Part shown: one piece after another, positions 48,839-56,374 of the stretch
Layout of the letters: every line of letters begins with the position of its first letter
Position numbering within the stretch: the first letter of the stretch is position 1
Source of the DNA: an uncultured Chloroflexota bacterium
GTDB taxonomy: Bacteria > Chloroflexota > Anaerolineae > UBA4142 > SHND01
Length of the DNA: 64,000 nucleotides
Direction of reading: 5' to 3'
NCBI GenBank assembly: GCA_937870825.1
Contig: CALMZO010000329.1
Location: forward strand, 1-64,000
Notes under the pieces: generated by a model
What the model saw: the letters and a program-made list of their open reading frames with translations, nothing else
Database searches by the model: none
What the model was told of the DNA's origin: nothing
Translations under genes and position numbers: made by a program

Positions 48839-51352
48839 TCACTTGAACGCCAACTGCGGTGTCACATCCGCCGTTTCTTCGACATCGAGACGCTGAATGA
48901 TTTCTTTTTCTTCGGGCGTGACCAAAACTTTTAACGTGGTATAAAAACCATCGGGTAACACGAGAACGCAGTACCCGCGCGGGCGACGGCGCGCGCCGAT
49001 AATCAAATCAATCAGCGCGGGCTCGTACCCTTTTTCCACGAGCATCTCGCGGTCTTCGGGTCCTACCTGAAAATACGCGACAGTGCGAAATTTTTGCAGC
49101 GCGATTCCCAAATTGCTGCCCAACAAATCGCGTAACGTTTGTGTCGCGGCGGCAATGACGAGTTTGCGTTCCGCCCAGTCTTTGAACGCTTCCGCGACGT
49201 ACGTCGCCACTTGCTGCGCGTTGTCCGAAAGTTCGCGGTCTTTGGGCATGAGACGATGCACTTCGTCAATCACCAACGCGGCGGGAGAATTGCGCGACGG
49301 TAACCACTCTTCATAAAAAATTTTCATGAACGCGAGCAAGCATGGGTCATCCGCGAGCGCGTACGGACGCGTCCCCTTCACCGGTTGATACAACACTGCG
49401 CGTTCGGAAAAAAGTGCCGCGCGCGTTTTTTCCTCAAACCATTTCAAATCGTCTGTCGGATGCAGCGTCACACCGCCAATCGCTTCGAGCGCCGCTTTCA
49501 TGCGCGTCGAATATTTAAGGTTGATGGCGACGACTTTATAATTCAAAATTTGCAAGCGCAATAAAAACCAAACAATCAGCGTGGACGATTTTCCGCCGCC
49601 CTGGTCGCTCACCAACAACACGGGTCCGGTGTCCGAACGAAAATCCGCGTAACGCAAACCCTCTTTCCCTGCCGTCACACTGCGCCCCAACAAAATTCTG
49701 CCGCGCGCATCGGCGAGATGAATATCGCTCCCTTCTTCGCGCGCCAGCGTCGTCAACACTTGCGTCGTCAATAAACGCTGCGCGGGCGGACGCGGCGGCA
49801 TCGTCAACCAATTCATCGCGCGCACCATTACGTTTGACCCTTCACGGTGTTCAGGGCGGGCTGTCTGCCGTTTCACGTTCAACACTGGCAGCCATGCTTC
49901 CATCGAATTGTCCAATGCGCGGTCTGTCAGCGGTGTGAGATTCAACGCGGTGAGGTACGATGCCGCAAAGTTTTGATTCGTCTGCGACTCGCGTTCGTCC
50001 CTTCCCCACGTCACCAAATATGTTTCCGTATCGAAAAGATATTCGAGCGAACGCTTGTCTTCCAATTTTTCCAAAATTTCCCGTAGTTCCCTTGCTTGCC
50101 TAAATCTTCCCAATCCGGGAACTCGCGCCGCCAACAATTCACCGCGAATTTGCGTCGCACTCGTATCACGCGGCAGTGGCGTAATCGTCACGCTCAACAT
50201 TCCATCCGCCGCGCTCAACGCGCGCATCAACGCGTCGCGCGCATCATTGAACGGCGTATTGACGCGCAACACTTGCAGCACATTTTTTTGTTCGCGCGCT
50301 TGCGAAACGAGCTGCGCGCCAAGTTGCAATTGTTCGGGAATGTAACCGCGATACGCCACACGCGGCAGTGTGCCTGCATCCAGCAGCGTCGCCTGTTGAA
50401 TTTGGGCGAGAAAACTTTCGCCGCCAAAAATCATTCGCAGCAGCGATTCCGCCGCGAACGCGCCCAGCGGTGACAAGCCCATGTCCAACGCGCCGAGCCA
50501 ATCGCGCACGCGGTCTTGCACATGCGTCGGATACACAATGCCCGTGATGACGACACGCGCGCGTTTTGCGCCGCTCGCCGCGAGTTCTTGCAGCGCGTCG
50601 AGATACTCTTGCGGCACGCGGCTCGCGCCGTCGCTGTCGGTCAAATCGAGTTGTCCGAGATGGTAATCGGTGAGCCAAAATAATTTTATCGGGACCGCGC
50701 CTTCTTCGTGCTGCGCGAGATACGCGAGGAATTTTGTCAGCGTGTCGGCGACGTCGGCGGCAGCGAGCGCGGGTTTGTAGCCCGTGCGTCCGAGCGTGAG
50801 CAGCGCGACGTGAACATGTGTCCCATCGCGCGAAACGATTTCGCCGTCGCTCTCGATTTTTTGAATGGGCAGTCGTCCCGCGACGGTTTCCAAATTCAAC
50901 TTGCCGCCGTTCGTTTCATGCTGCGCGATGAGCCAAAACAAAATTGCGCTCACCACAAATAACAGCGCGCCCAACATCCCTGCGCGCACATCGGCGAGTC
51001 CGAGCAAAACAATCGCGACGAGCGATGCGGCGATAATGGCGAGCAGATACATTTTCGCTTCGGGCTTTTGCGACGGCAAGGTCAGCGGTTTGAACAACCA
51101 CTCGTACAACGAACGCAAACCGCCGACCACAACACGCCACCGTTTGTAAAACGCGAAAAGCAAAACATAAAACGTGACGGGTCCGAGAATTTGAATCCCC
51201 GCGAAATCTCGCAGCGCCGTCCAAGCGAGCATCAACCCGCCGAGCGTCAGCGCGAGCAATTCCAACCACGTCAACCCAATCGTGGTTGTGTAATTGAGAA
51301 ATGCCCACAGGCGCGTGAGAAATATCGCGCGGGGGGAAGAATACGTTCGCAT
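48839..51352 (-). CDS. VirB4/TraC-like ATPase with N-terminal membrane spans
   Basis: An 837-residue protein. Residues about 20-75 and 100-145 contain hydrophobic pairs, as in proteins that join a PrgI-like membrane part to VirB4. The middle is an alpha/beta region (about 180-470). The C-terminal ATPase has a degenerate Walker A VSDQGGGKSST (about 583), Walker B AALVIDEVHRLM (about 694) and AAATQTLRDLLGS, the order seen in VirB4/TraC ATPases of type IV secretion and conjugation. VirB4 powers substrate transfer or pilus assembly. No VirD4, VirB8, B9 or B10 is nearby, but a VirB6-like and a two-TM gene lie upstream on the same strand. A HerA/FtsK-like pump is an alternative. Confidence 0.72.
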   Translation of the reverse strand: MRTYSSPRAIFLTRLWAFLNYTTTIGLTWLELLALTLGGLMLAWTALRDFAGIQILGPVTFYVLLFAFYKRWRVVVGGLRSLYEWLFKPLTLPSQKPEAKMYLLAIIAASLVAIVLLGLADVRAGMLGALLFVVSAILFWLIAQHETNGGKLNLETVAGRLPIQKIESDGEIVSRDGTHVHVALLTLGRTGYKPALAAADVADTLTKFLAYLAQHEEGAVPIKLFWLTDYHLGQLDLTDSDGASRVPQEYLDALQELAASGAKRARVVITGIVYPTHVQDRVRDWLGALDMGLSPLGAFAAESLLRMIFGGESFLAQIQQATLLDAGTLPRVAYRGYIPEQLQLGAQLVSQAREQKNVLQVLRVNTPFNDARDALMRALSAADGMLSVTITPLPRDTSATQIRGELLAARVPGLGRFRQARELREILEKLEDKRSLEYLFDTETYLVTWGRDERESQTNQNFAASYLTALNLTPLTDRALDNSMEAWLPVLNVKRQTARPEHREGSNVMVRAMNWLTMPPRPPAQRLLTTQVLTTLAREEGSDIHLADARGRILLGRSVTAGKEGLRYADFRSDTGPVLLVSDQGGGKSSTLIVWFLLRLQILNYKVVAINLKYSTRMKAALEAIGGVTLHPTDDLKWFEEKTRAALFSERAVLYQPVKGTRPYALADDPCLLAFMKIFYEEWLPSRNSPAALVIDEVHRLMPKDRELSDNAQQVATYVAEAFKDWAERKLVIAAATQTLRDLLGSNLGIALQKFRTVAYFQVGPEDREMLVEKGYEPALIDLIIGARRRPRGYCVLVLPDGFYTTLKVLVTPEEKEIIQRLDVEETADVTPQLAFK

Positions 51353-51357
51353 AAATT

Positions 51358-51672
51358 TTAACGACTGAGCCGCACAAAATCGCCGCGCTGAATACCCTTC
51401 AACGCCTCAAGAATTTTCGGTACAAGCGGACTCAACGATTCATATTTATTGTTGACGGCAACGAGCAGAATGAACGCAATATCAAAACGCTTCAGATCCT
51501 GTTGATACTCTAAATTTTGGTCAACGATGACAAACACATCGAATCGCTCACTGGCAAGCCGCAGCAGTTCGCCGTTCTTTTTACCGCGCCATCCGATTTC
51601 GGTAACAGTTGCCACATCGTGTCCGCGTAAATCCCGTTTCAAGCGGCGCGGCACGGATTCATCTAAAAGAAT
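51358..51672 (-). CDS. DUF5615 PIN-like protein, probable toxin, non-ATG start
   Basis: A PIN-like protein of about 104 residues (DVFVIVDQNLEYQQDLKRFDIAF is the second acidic strand). DUF5615 proteins normally begin M-x-x-LLDE, and here the frame reads ILLDESVPRRLKRDLRGHDV before the ORF-track GTG at 51654. That GTG start would remove the conserved catalytic Asp of LLDE. The codons between the upstream stop and this motif are ACG AGG CGA ATT CTT, with no ATG, GTG or TTG, so ATT at 51672 is my best guess. Coupled behind DUF433, the usual antitoxin partner. Confidence 0.65.
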   Translation of the reverse strand: MLLDESVPRRLKRDLRGHDVATVTEIGWRGKKNGELLRLASERFDVFVIVDQNLEYQQDLKRFDIAFILLVAVNNKYESLSPLVPKILEALKGIQRGDFVRLSR

Positions 51673-51681
51673 TCGCCTCGT

Positions 51682-51900
51682 TCAAGCCAAAGCAAGTTCT
51701 TTCGCGTACTCTAATACTGCCTGCGCCTGTTCACGCGTCACAGAGGGAAAATCATCCAAGAATACATCCAATGGATCGCCTCCTTCCAGATAATCAAACA
51801 ACGTTTGCACGGGAACACGCGTGCCACGAAAGACCGGCGTGCCGCTCATAATTTCAGGGTCACGCACAATCAACTCACTGGAAAGAATCTGTGGTTCCAT
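51682..51900 (-). CDS. DUF433 domain antitoxin-like protein
   Basis: A 72-residue winged-helix-like protein with the complete DUF433 motif: VRDPEIMSGTPVFRGTRVPVQTLFDYLEGGDPLDVFLDDFPSVTREQAQAVLEYAKE. DUF433 genes sit directly before DUF5615 genes in many genomes as VapBC-like toxin-antitoxin pairs; the DUF433 protein is the presumed antitoxin and autoregulator. AAGGGGA precedes the ATG. The stop codon lies 9 bases before the toxin's probable ATT start. Confidence 0.9.
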   Translation of the reverse strand: MEPQILSSELIVRDPEIMSGTPVFRGTRVPVQTLFDYLEGGDPLDVFLDDFPSVTREQAQAVLEYAKELALA

Positions 51901-51914
51901 TTTGTCCCCTTTGC

Positions 51915-52382
51915 TTACAACTCACTCAACCTAACTTTCCGATGCAAATTCCGCGTTATCACATTCCGCGAAATCGGCGACTGCAAAATCAATTCGCAGC
52001 CGCGCGCATAAGTATCCCACACGCGTTTGTTTTGATTCAAGGCGGCGAGTTCGTCCCACACTTTCACCGTCAAAAATCCGAGCGGCACATATTTGAATGT
52101 CGCGCGAATCGGCAAATAGCCCATGCCGCGCATTTTCAAATCGCGTTCCACAATCAAGTACACACAGCGCGGCTTTGTGCCGACTGCCGCCAGCCACATG
52201 TTGCCGATGGTCAAACTCGCATAGCTGTCATGGATGCCGAACCACGCGTCGTTGGGATACAATTTCGATGGCGCGCGAAACGCCTTTTCAAAAAATAAAA
52301 CGAGTTCGTTTGCAAATTCGTTCGCGCCGCGTTTTGCCAGCCACGCGCGCGTTTCGATTTGCCACTTCTTGTTGTGTTTCAC
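51915..52382 (-). CDS. Conserved hypothetical protein, 155 residues
   Basis: A small soluble protein that I do not recognise. The N-terminus is basic and helical (KWQIETRAWLAKRGANEFANELVLFFEKAF), followed by LYPNDAWFGIHDSYASLTIGNMWLAAV and LPIRATFKYVPLGFLTVKVWDELAAL, giving an alpha/beta pattern. No metal or nucleotide motif stands out. It overlaps the GNAT gene by four bases (ATGA) and precedes the toxin-antitoxin pair by 14 bases, so it belongs to the cargo block between the VirB4-like and VirB6-like genes. Confidence 0.55.
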   Translation of the reverse strand: MKHNKKWQIETRAWLAKRGANEFANELVLFFEKAFRAPSKLYPNDAWFGIHDSYASLTIGNMWLAAVGTKPRCVYLIVERDLKMRGMGYLPIRATFKYVPLGFLTVKVWDELAALNQNKRVWDTYARGCELILQSPISRNVITRNLHRKVRLSEL

Positions 52383-52828
52383 GCGAGCTGCTTTGCCATG
52401 AACACGCGCCGGAAACCATTTTCTTGGCGGCGTTCGGTTTCCACGTAACCCAAGTGCTTGTAAATTTCAATGTTCTCTACCATTTTTTCATGCGTGTAAA
52501 GACGAATTTCGTTCCGCCCCTGCGCGCGCGTAAATTCTTCTACAAATTGCATCAAACGTTTGCCGATGCCCTTGCCTTGCGCGTTCGGCGCGACGGCGAT
52601 ATTTTCCAACAAGACATGCGCGTCCTCGCAGTACAGCACCACGAGTCCACACACCGCCGCATCGTGCTCCAACACATGCACCGTTTCGCGCGCAATCAAT
52701 TCGGCGTAATCTGCCAACATCGGCATCGGCTTTCTGCCAATGCGCGCAATGTATTTTTCGTACGCGGCGTTGACGATTTGAACCACCGCGTCGTAATCAC
52801 GCGCTGTTGCGAGACGAATGGTTGCCAT
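52379..52828 (-). CDS. GNAT family N-acetyltransferase
   Basis: A 149-residue acetyl-CoA-dependent acyltransferase. The acetyl-CoA loop LLENIAVAPNAQGKGIGKRLMQFVEEFTRAQG is canonical (V-A-x-x-x-Q-G-x-G-I-G), preceded by VCGLVVLYCED and followed by NIEIYKHLGYVETERRQENG. The ATG at 52828 (MATIRLATARDYDAV) is preferred; the ORF-track start extends into the upstream gene. Two bases separate it from the preceding stop. Substrate unknown. Confidence 0.87.
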   Translation of the reverse strand: MATIRLATARDYDAVVQIVNAAYEKYIARIGRKPMPMLADYAELIARETVHVLEHDAAVCGLVVLYCEDAHVLLENIAVAPNAQGKGIGKRLMQFVEEFTRAQGRNEIRLYTHEKMVENIEIYKHLGYVETERRQENGFRRVFMAKQLA

Positions 52829-52830
52829 TA

Positions 52831-53745
52831 TTAAACCCACGAGGCGATGCTCTGCTCCAACTCTTGCGGGGTATAAAAGTGTTGCGCATACTGGGTGCTG
52901 TGCCATTCGGTTACCCAATCGCGTGGCAGGCAAAGTGCCTTCAAAAAATCGCCGTGGATATTGCCAGTTCGTTTTGTCTCACCTACGTTGCGATTGACCA
53001 AACGAAACTCTGGAATTCCAAGAAAATCGTACATGGCTTGGGTTGCGACTTGATTCAGGTCTTCCAGCCGCACAAGCAACAAGCTCAGGTTTTGATGGTG
53101 ATAAATCTGATAGCCGCGCGTTTTATCGAAGGGTACGGCATACACATCGAGTCCAAACGGTTCTTGGAGTTGACGCTGAAACCAACCACGCGGCGTATGG
53201 TCACCGAAACGATGAACAAAATAGTCTGTAACTTCGGAGATGCCAAGTTCACCGCGTTCATATCGTTCTACCGGATTCGGAAAATGATTTTCGATATTTT
53301 CAAAAAATGCCGAAATCAAGCGCGGCACAGGCAGGCGCGTCAAACTGATGAAATTCCATTTTTTGTTCGGGTGCCGTGCCATTTCGGCGCGGACCTCCTT
53401 GGCCACTTTAATCAGTTGCAGCGCTTGTGCTGCTTGTGCTGGCGTGCGACGCTGCGACACCTCTGCCATGTAGTCCAATTCATTCAAATAATGCAAATGA
53501 TACAGCGGCACACCCAATTCCAAACGCTTGAGGGAATAATAGACCGAAGTCGAACCGACTTTGCCCATTTGATACACGACGATGGGGTTGCGAATGCCGA
53601 ATTTTTTCGGCGCGCGTCCAAGCGTACGCGCAACATGCACGCCCCCGCCGTTCCAATACATCCACCGCGCTGCCCAGTCGAAAACGCCTTGCACGCCCTC
53701 TTGCGTGAGGCGTTCATTCAATTTTTGCAGACGAAAACTTTTCAT
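52831..53745 (-). CDS. NKWYS-type sulfotransferase-like protein, paralogue 2
   Basis: A 304-residue protein of the putative capsular polysaccharide synthesis (NKWYS) group, related to sulfotransferases. The nucleotide-loop segment PIVVYQMGKVGSTSVYYSLKRL and the later HPNKKWNFISLTRLPVPRLISAFFENIE are the family signatures, with a C-terminal YAQHFYTPQELEQSIASWV. It is a tandem duplicate of the next gene upstream: GYQIYHHQNLSLLLVRLEDLN here against GYAMYENERARLLLIRLENLN there. Probably cytoplasmic and acting on a surface glycan. Confidence 0.78.
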   Translation of the reverse strand: MKSFRLQKLNERLTQEGVQGVFDWAARWMYWNGGGVHVARTLGRAPKKFGIRNPIVVYQMGKVGSTSVYYSLKRLELGVPLYHLHYLNELDYMAEVSQRRTPAQAAQALQLIKVAKEVRAEMARHPNKKWNFISLTRLPVPRLISAFFENIENHFPNPVERYERGELGISEVTDYFVHRFGDHTPRGWFQRQLQEPFGLDVYAVPFDKTRGYQIYHHQNLSLLLVRLEDLNQVATQAMYDFLGIPEFRLVNRNVGETKRTGNIHGDFLKALCLPRDWVTEWHSTQYAQHFYTPQELEQSIASWV

Positions 53746-53760
53746 CGCTTTATCACGATT

Positions 53761-54690
53761 CTACACCCACCGCGCCACACTCGCCGCCAATTCGCTCTCG
53801 TTGTAAAAATGGCGCGCATAGCGCGTGGCGTCTGTAGCGTTAATATATTCGCGCGGCAAACGCAGCTGCGCGAGAAACTCGCGGTACAGGGCGCCGTACG
53901 GTTTTTCACTGCCGATATTTTTTTGTGACAATTGAAAATGCGGCAGTCCCAAAAACGCGCGCATCGCGTCACCAACACACGCATTCAGATTTTCCAGGCG
54001 AATCAGCAACAAACGCGCGCGTTCGTTCTCGTACATCGCGTAACCTTGCGCGTGCGGAAACGGCGTGGCAAAAACATCAATGCCAAACACATCGCGCACC
54101 TGGTCGTCGAACCAATGAATCATGGACGTATCTTGAAAGCGCGCCCAAAACGTTTCATTCAATTCTGCAACGCCGATTTCATTGTTTTTCCAACGTTCCC
54201 AAAAGTTTGGCACATACGCGTCCACGTTTTCAAAAAAATCCGACAGCGCGCGGGGAATCGGCGCGCGCACCAAACTCACGAGCGCCCATTTTTGCCACCG
54301 CGCGCTGTCCACAAGGTTTCGCAGCGCGCGTCCTTCGCGGAGCGCGGCAAGATTGCCTGTCGGGTCTATGCGCGTCCGCCGCACGCCTTCTTCGTACACC
54401 TCAAAGCGATTCAAAACGTGCGCGTGATACACCGGCACATCCAAATCCAAATCGCGCAGCGCATCATACACCGACGACGAACCGACTTTGCCCATCTGGT
54501 AGACAATGATGGGCGTGTCAATGTTAAATTTTTTGCGCGACCGGCGATATTTCAATTCCGCGCGCACGCGCGGCATCGCAGGCACGCGATACAGCTTCCC
54601 TTTCCAGTACAGCCAGTTCGCAGCCCACCCGGGCAGCCCGCGAATGCCTTGTTCGTTCACGCGTCGTTGGATTTTTTGCAAGGCCATCAT
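53761..54690 (-). CDS. NKWYS-type sulfotransferase-like protein, paralogue 1
   Basis: A 309-residue paralogue of the preceding entry. It opens with QGIRGLPGWAANWLYWKGK, parallel to QGVQGVFDWAARWMYWNG in paralogue 2, and keeps the PIIVYQMGKVGSSSVYDALRDL loop and the KWALVSLVRAPIPRALSDFFENVD segment. The ends ATRYARHFYNESELAASVARWV align with paralogue 2. The two genes are 15 bases apart, so the duplication was tandem. It overlaps the VirB6-like gene by four bases, which ties the pair to that transcript. Confidence 0.78.
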   Translation of the reverse strand: MMALQKIQRRVNEQGIRGLPGWAANWLYWKGKLYRVPAMPRVRAELKYRRSRKKFNIDTPIIVYQMGKVGSSSVYDALRDLDLDVPVYHAHVLNRFEVYEEGVRRTRIDPTGNLAALREGRALRNLVDSARWQKWALVSLVRAPIPRALSDFFENVDAYVPNFWERWKNNEIGVAELNETFWARFQDTSMIHWFDDQVRDVFGIDVFATPFPHAQGYAMYENERARLLLIRLENLNACVGDAMRAFLGLPHFQLSQKNIGSEKPYGALYREFLAQLRLPREYINATDATRYARHFYNESELAASVARWV

Positions 54691-55811
54691 TCGTTCAACA
54701 TTCGCTTGCGCGCCTCATCAATTTCGCGCGCGCGTGATGCTTCTGCCGACGACGGCAAATTCGCCGCCGCGTAATCGCCCGCGCTGTCCGGCACCATGTC
54801 CGTCCACGCGCGTCCCACCGCATCGCGCATCATCGCAAACGGAATGCTGAAAAATTTCCAGGAAAGTACGGTGAGCAACAATCCGGCGGGCAGCACGAGC
54901 CATGTGTAGCCCGCCACATCTTGCGCGGCAGCCAACGCCAGGACGAGCAGCAGCAACGCCCCTTGCGTCACCAACGCGAACCACGATTCAAAAAATCCGG
55001 AAAGGACGCGTCCTGCCGCACGCGGGCGCGTCCCTTCGATGAGTACGGAAAACGGAATCACCAACACGCTCAACAAGCGCAACAAAATCAATGCAATGCC
55101 GCGATACACAATTTGCAACAAAACGACGAGAAACAAAATAATGGAAACAAACAACGACAAAATGGAAAGCAAGCCGCCGTTGTTTTGCAAATTCGACAAC
55201 ACACGCATCACCTGGTCGAGCAGCGTTGCGCGCGCGAAAAAATTCGCGTCTGCCGTTCCGCTCAACGCAATCGCAAGCGCGCGTCCCAAATCGCTCATGC
55301 CGCGCATAATCACCGCAAACGCGGCGAGAAAAATCATGACGCCAATCACCAAGCCAATGTACAACAACGGATTCGGAATCGGACGTTCGCGGTACACACT
55401 GTACGCGAGCGTCACCACGTACGCGAGCGCGTACAGCGGCGTCAACGTGAGCAGCGTGCTTGCCACGCTTGCCGCGAATTGATTGATGCCGAGATTCGGG
55501 TCCGCGAAATCCAAAAAGAAAATGCCCGCGCCCGGTTGATTCAAAAAATCCGTCGCGCCCTGTTTTGATTGTTCAAAAATTTGGTCAACGTTCGGGGTTA
55601 CCTTGCCTTGCGCCAAATCGCTGACCATTCGCACAATCGCGTACACTTTGTCCAATTCGCTGACGCCGGGAATTTGCAAACCACTGCCTCCTTCTCCTCG
55701 TGGGAGAGGGACAGGCGGTGAGGTTGGAATCGGCGTCGGGTCTTGCGCGTGCGCGACCAGCTCACTGCCCATCGCCAACAGCAACGCGCAGCATATCGCC
55801 GCATACACCAT
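54687..55811 (-). CDS. VirB6/TrbL-like multi-pass membrane protein
   Basis: A 374-residue membrane protein with a cleavable-looking signal (MVYAAICCALLLAMGSELVAHAQD), a short outer segment and about six spans in the C-terminal two thirds (LLTLTPLYALAYVVTLAYSV, LLYIGLVIGVMIFLAAFAVIM, LLSILSLFVSIILFLVVLLQIV, GALLLLVLALAAAQ). The layout, with a large first outer part and LLRLLSVLVIPFSVLIEGT between spans, fits VirB6/TrbL channel components. The segment TSPPVPLPRGEGGSG right after the signal is encoded by a copy of palindrome family 3. The ATG at 55811 is chosen as the signal-peptide start. It probably works with the VirB4-like ATPase. Confidence 0.65.
   Translation of the reverse strand: MVYAAICCALLLAMGSELVAHAQDPTPIPTSPPVPLPRGEGGSGLQIPGVSELDKVYAIVRMVSDLAQGKVTPNVDQIFEQSKQGATDFLNQPGAGIFFLDFADPNLGINQFAASVASTLLTLTPLYALAYVVTLAYSVYRERPIPNPLLYIGLVIGVMIFLAAFAVIMRGMSDLGRALAIALSGTADANFFARATLLDQVMRVLSNLQNNGGLLSILSLFVSIILFLVVLLQIVYRGIALILLRLLSVLVIPFSVLIEGTRPRAAGRVLSGFFESWFALVTQGALLLLVLALAAAQDVAGYTWLVLPAGLLLTVLSWKFFSIPFAMMRDAVGRAWTDMVPDSAGDYAAANLPSSAEASRAREIDEARKRMLNE
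55680..55722. repeat. Dispersed palindrome family 3, copy in the VirB6-like gene
   Basis: The minus strand reads CCTCACCGCCTGTCCCTCTCCCACGAGGAGAAGGAGG, a CTCTCCCAC/GTGGGAGAG-type hairpin translated as PPVPLPRGEGG. A relative with CCTCACCCCCAACCCCTCTTT begins at 59611. Confidence 0.7.
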
Positions 55812-55869
55812 CCAATTTCCGGTACTCTTCACACTCAGAGCAAGATGAGCGAGGATGACACATTCATCC

Positions 55870-55925
55870 TGACGCATCATCACGCACAATGCCACTCGAC
55901 GCGCGGCATGCGTGATGACGTGTCA
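55870..55925. repeat. Dispersed palindrome family 2, intergenic copy
   Basis: TGACGCATCATCACGCA and TGCGTGATGACGTGTCA, 17-base arms with two mismatches, matching the palindrome inside dnaE. It lies between the VirB6-like gene and the small two-TM gene. Confidence 0.8.
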
Positions 55926-55929
55926 CAGC

Positions 55930-55951
55930 CCTCATCCCTCATCCCTTATCT
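55930..55951. repeat. Heptamer array at the two-TM gene end
   Basis: CCTCATC CCTCATC CCTTATC, the reverse complement of the GGATGAG/GGATAAA family at 48742. It includes the stop codon of the minus-strand two-TM gene. Confidence 0.75.
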
Positions 55952-56263
55952 TCCCAACAGCCAATCAAAAAATCCCTGTGCCGCGCCCGGCGCGCTCGAT
56001 TCCGCCGCCGCGCGTCCTGCGAGCAAAAATTGAAACAGAAACCCGCTCAACAGCGCGACGCCGACGCAAATCACCAAAATTCGCACCGTATTTTTCACCT
56101 GCTGCCGTCCTTCCACGCTGTCCGTGAACGTGTCGCCCTGCACAAAAAAAATCCAGGCAAGGCGAAACAAAAAGTAAAACGCGAGCAGCGTGAAAATCAC
56201 AAAGACCCACGATAACGGCGAACTGAAATTCCCCGACAACAATTGTTGAATCAACTCTGGCAT
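55946..56263 (-). CDS. Small two-TM membrane protein
   Basis: A 105-residue protein with two clear spans (WVFVIFTLLAFYFLFRLAWIFFV and VRILVICVGVALLSGFLFQFLLAG) joined by a polar loop (QGDTFTDSVEGRQQVKNT). Size and two-span layout are like VirB2/VirB3-class components of type IV systems, but no family motif proves this. It is the first gene of the minus-strand run, with AAAGGAG and AGAGG before the ATG and a minus-strand TATAAT at 56325-56320. Confidence 0.55.
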   Translation of the reverse strand: MPELIQQLLSGNFSSPLSWVFVIFTLLAFYFLFRLAWIFFVQGDTFTDSVEGRQQVKNTVRILVICVGVALLSGFLFQFLLAGRAAAESSAPGAAQGFFDWLLGR

Positions 56264-56319
56264 CCTCTTGCTCCTTTTGCAAACTACACAAAAGCTGTGG
56301 CACGTCGCGCCACGGCGAT

Positions 56320-56367
56320 ATTATATACTATCGTATTTCAAAGCGATTTTTTCACCCGTGCTATAAT
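56320..56367. promoter_or_regulatory. Divergent -10 elements
   Basis: A minus-strand TATAAT at 56325-56320 faces the two-TM gene; a plus-strand extended -10 TGCTATAAT (-10 at 56362-56367) lies seven bases before the GTG start of the GT2 gene. No clear -35 boxes. Confidence 0.5.
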
Positions 56368-56374
56368 TCCCCGC

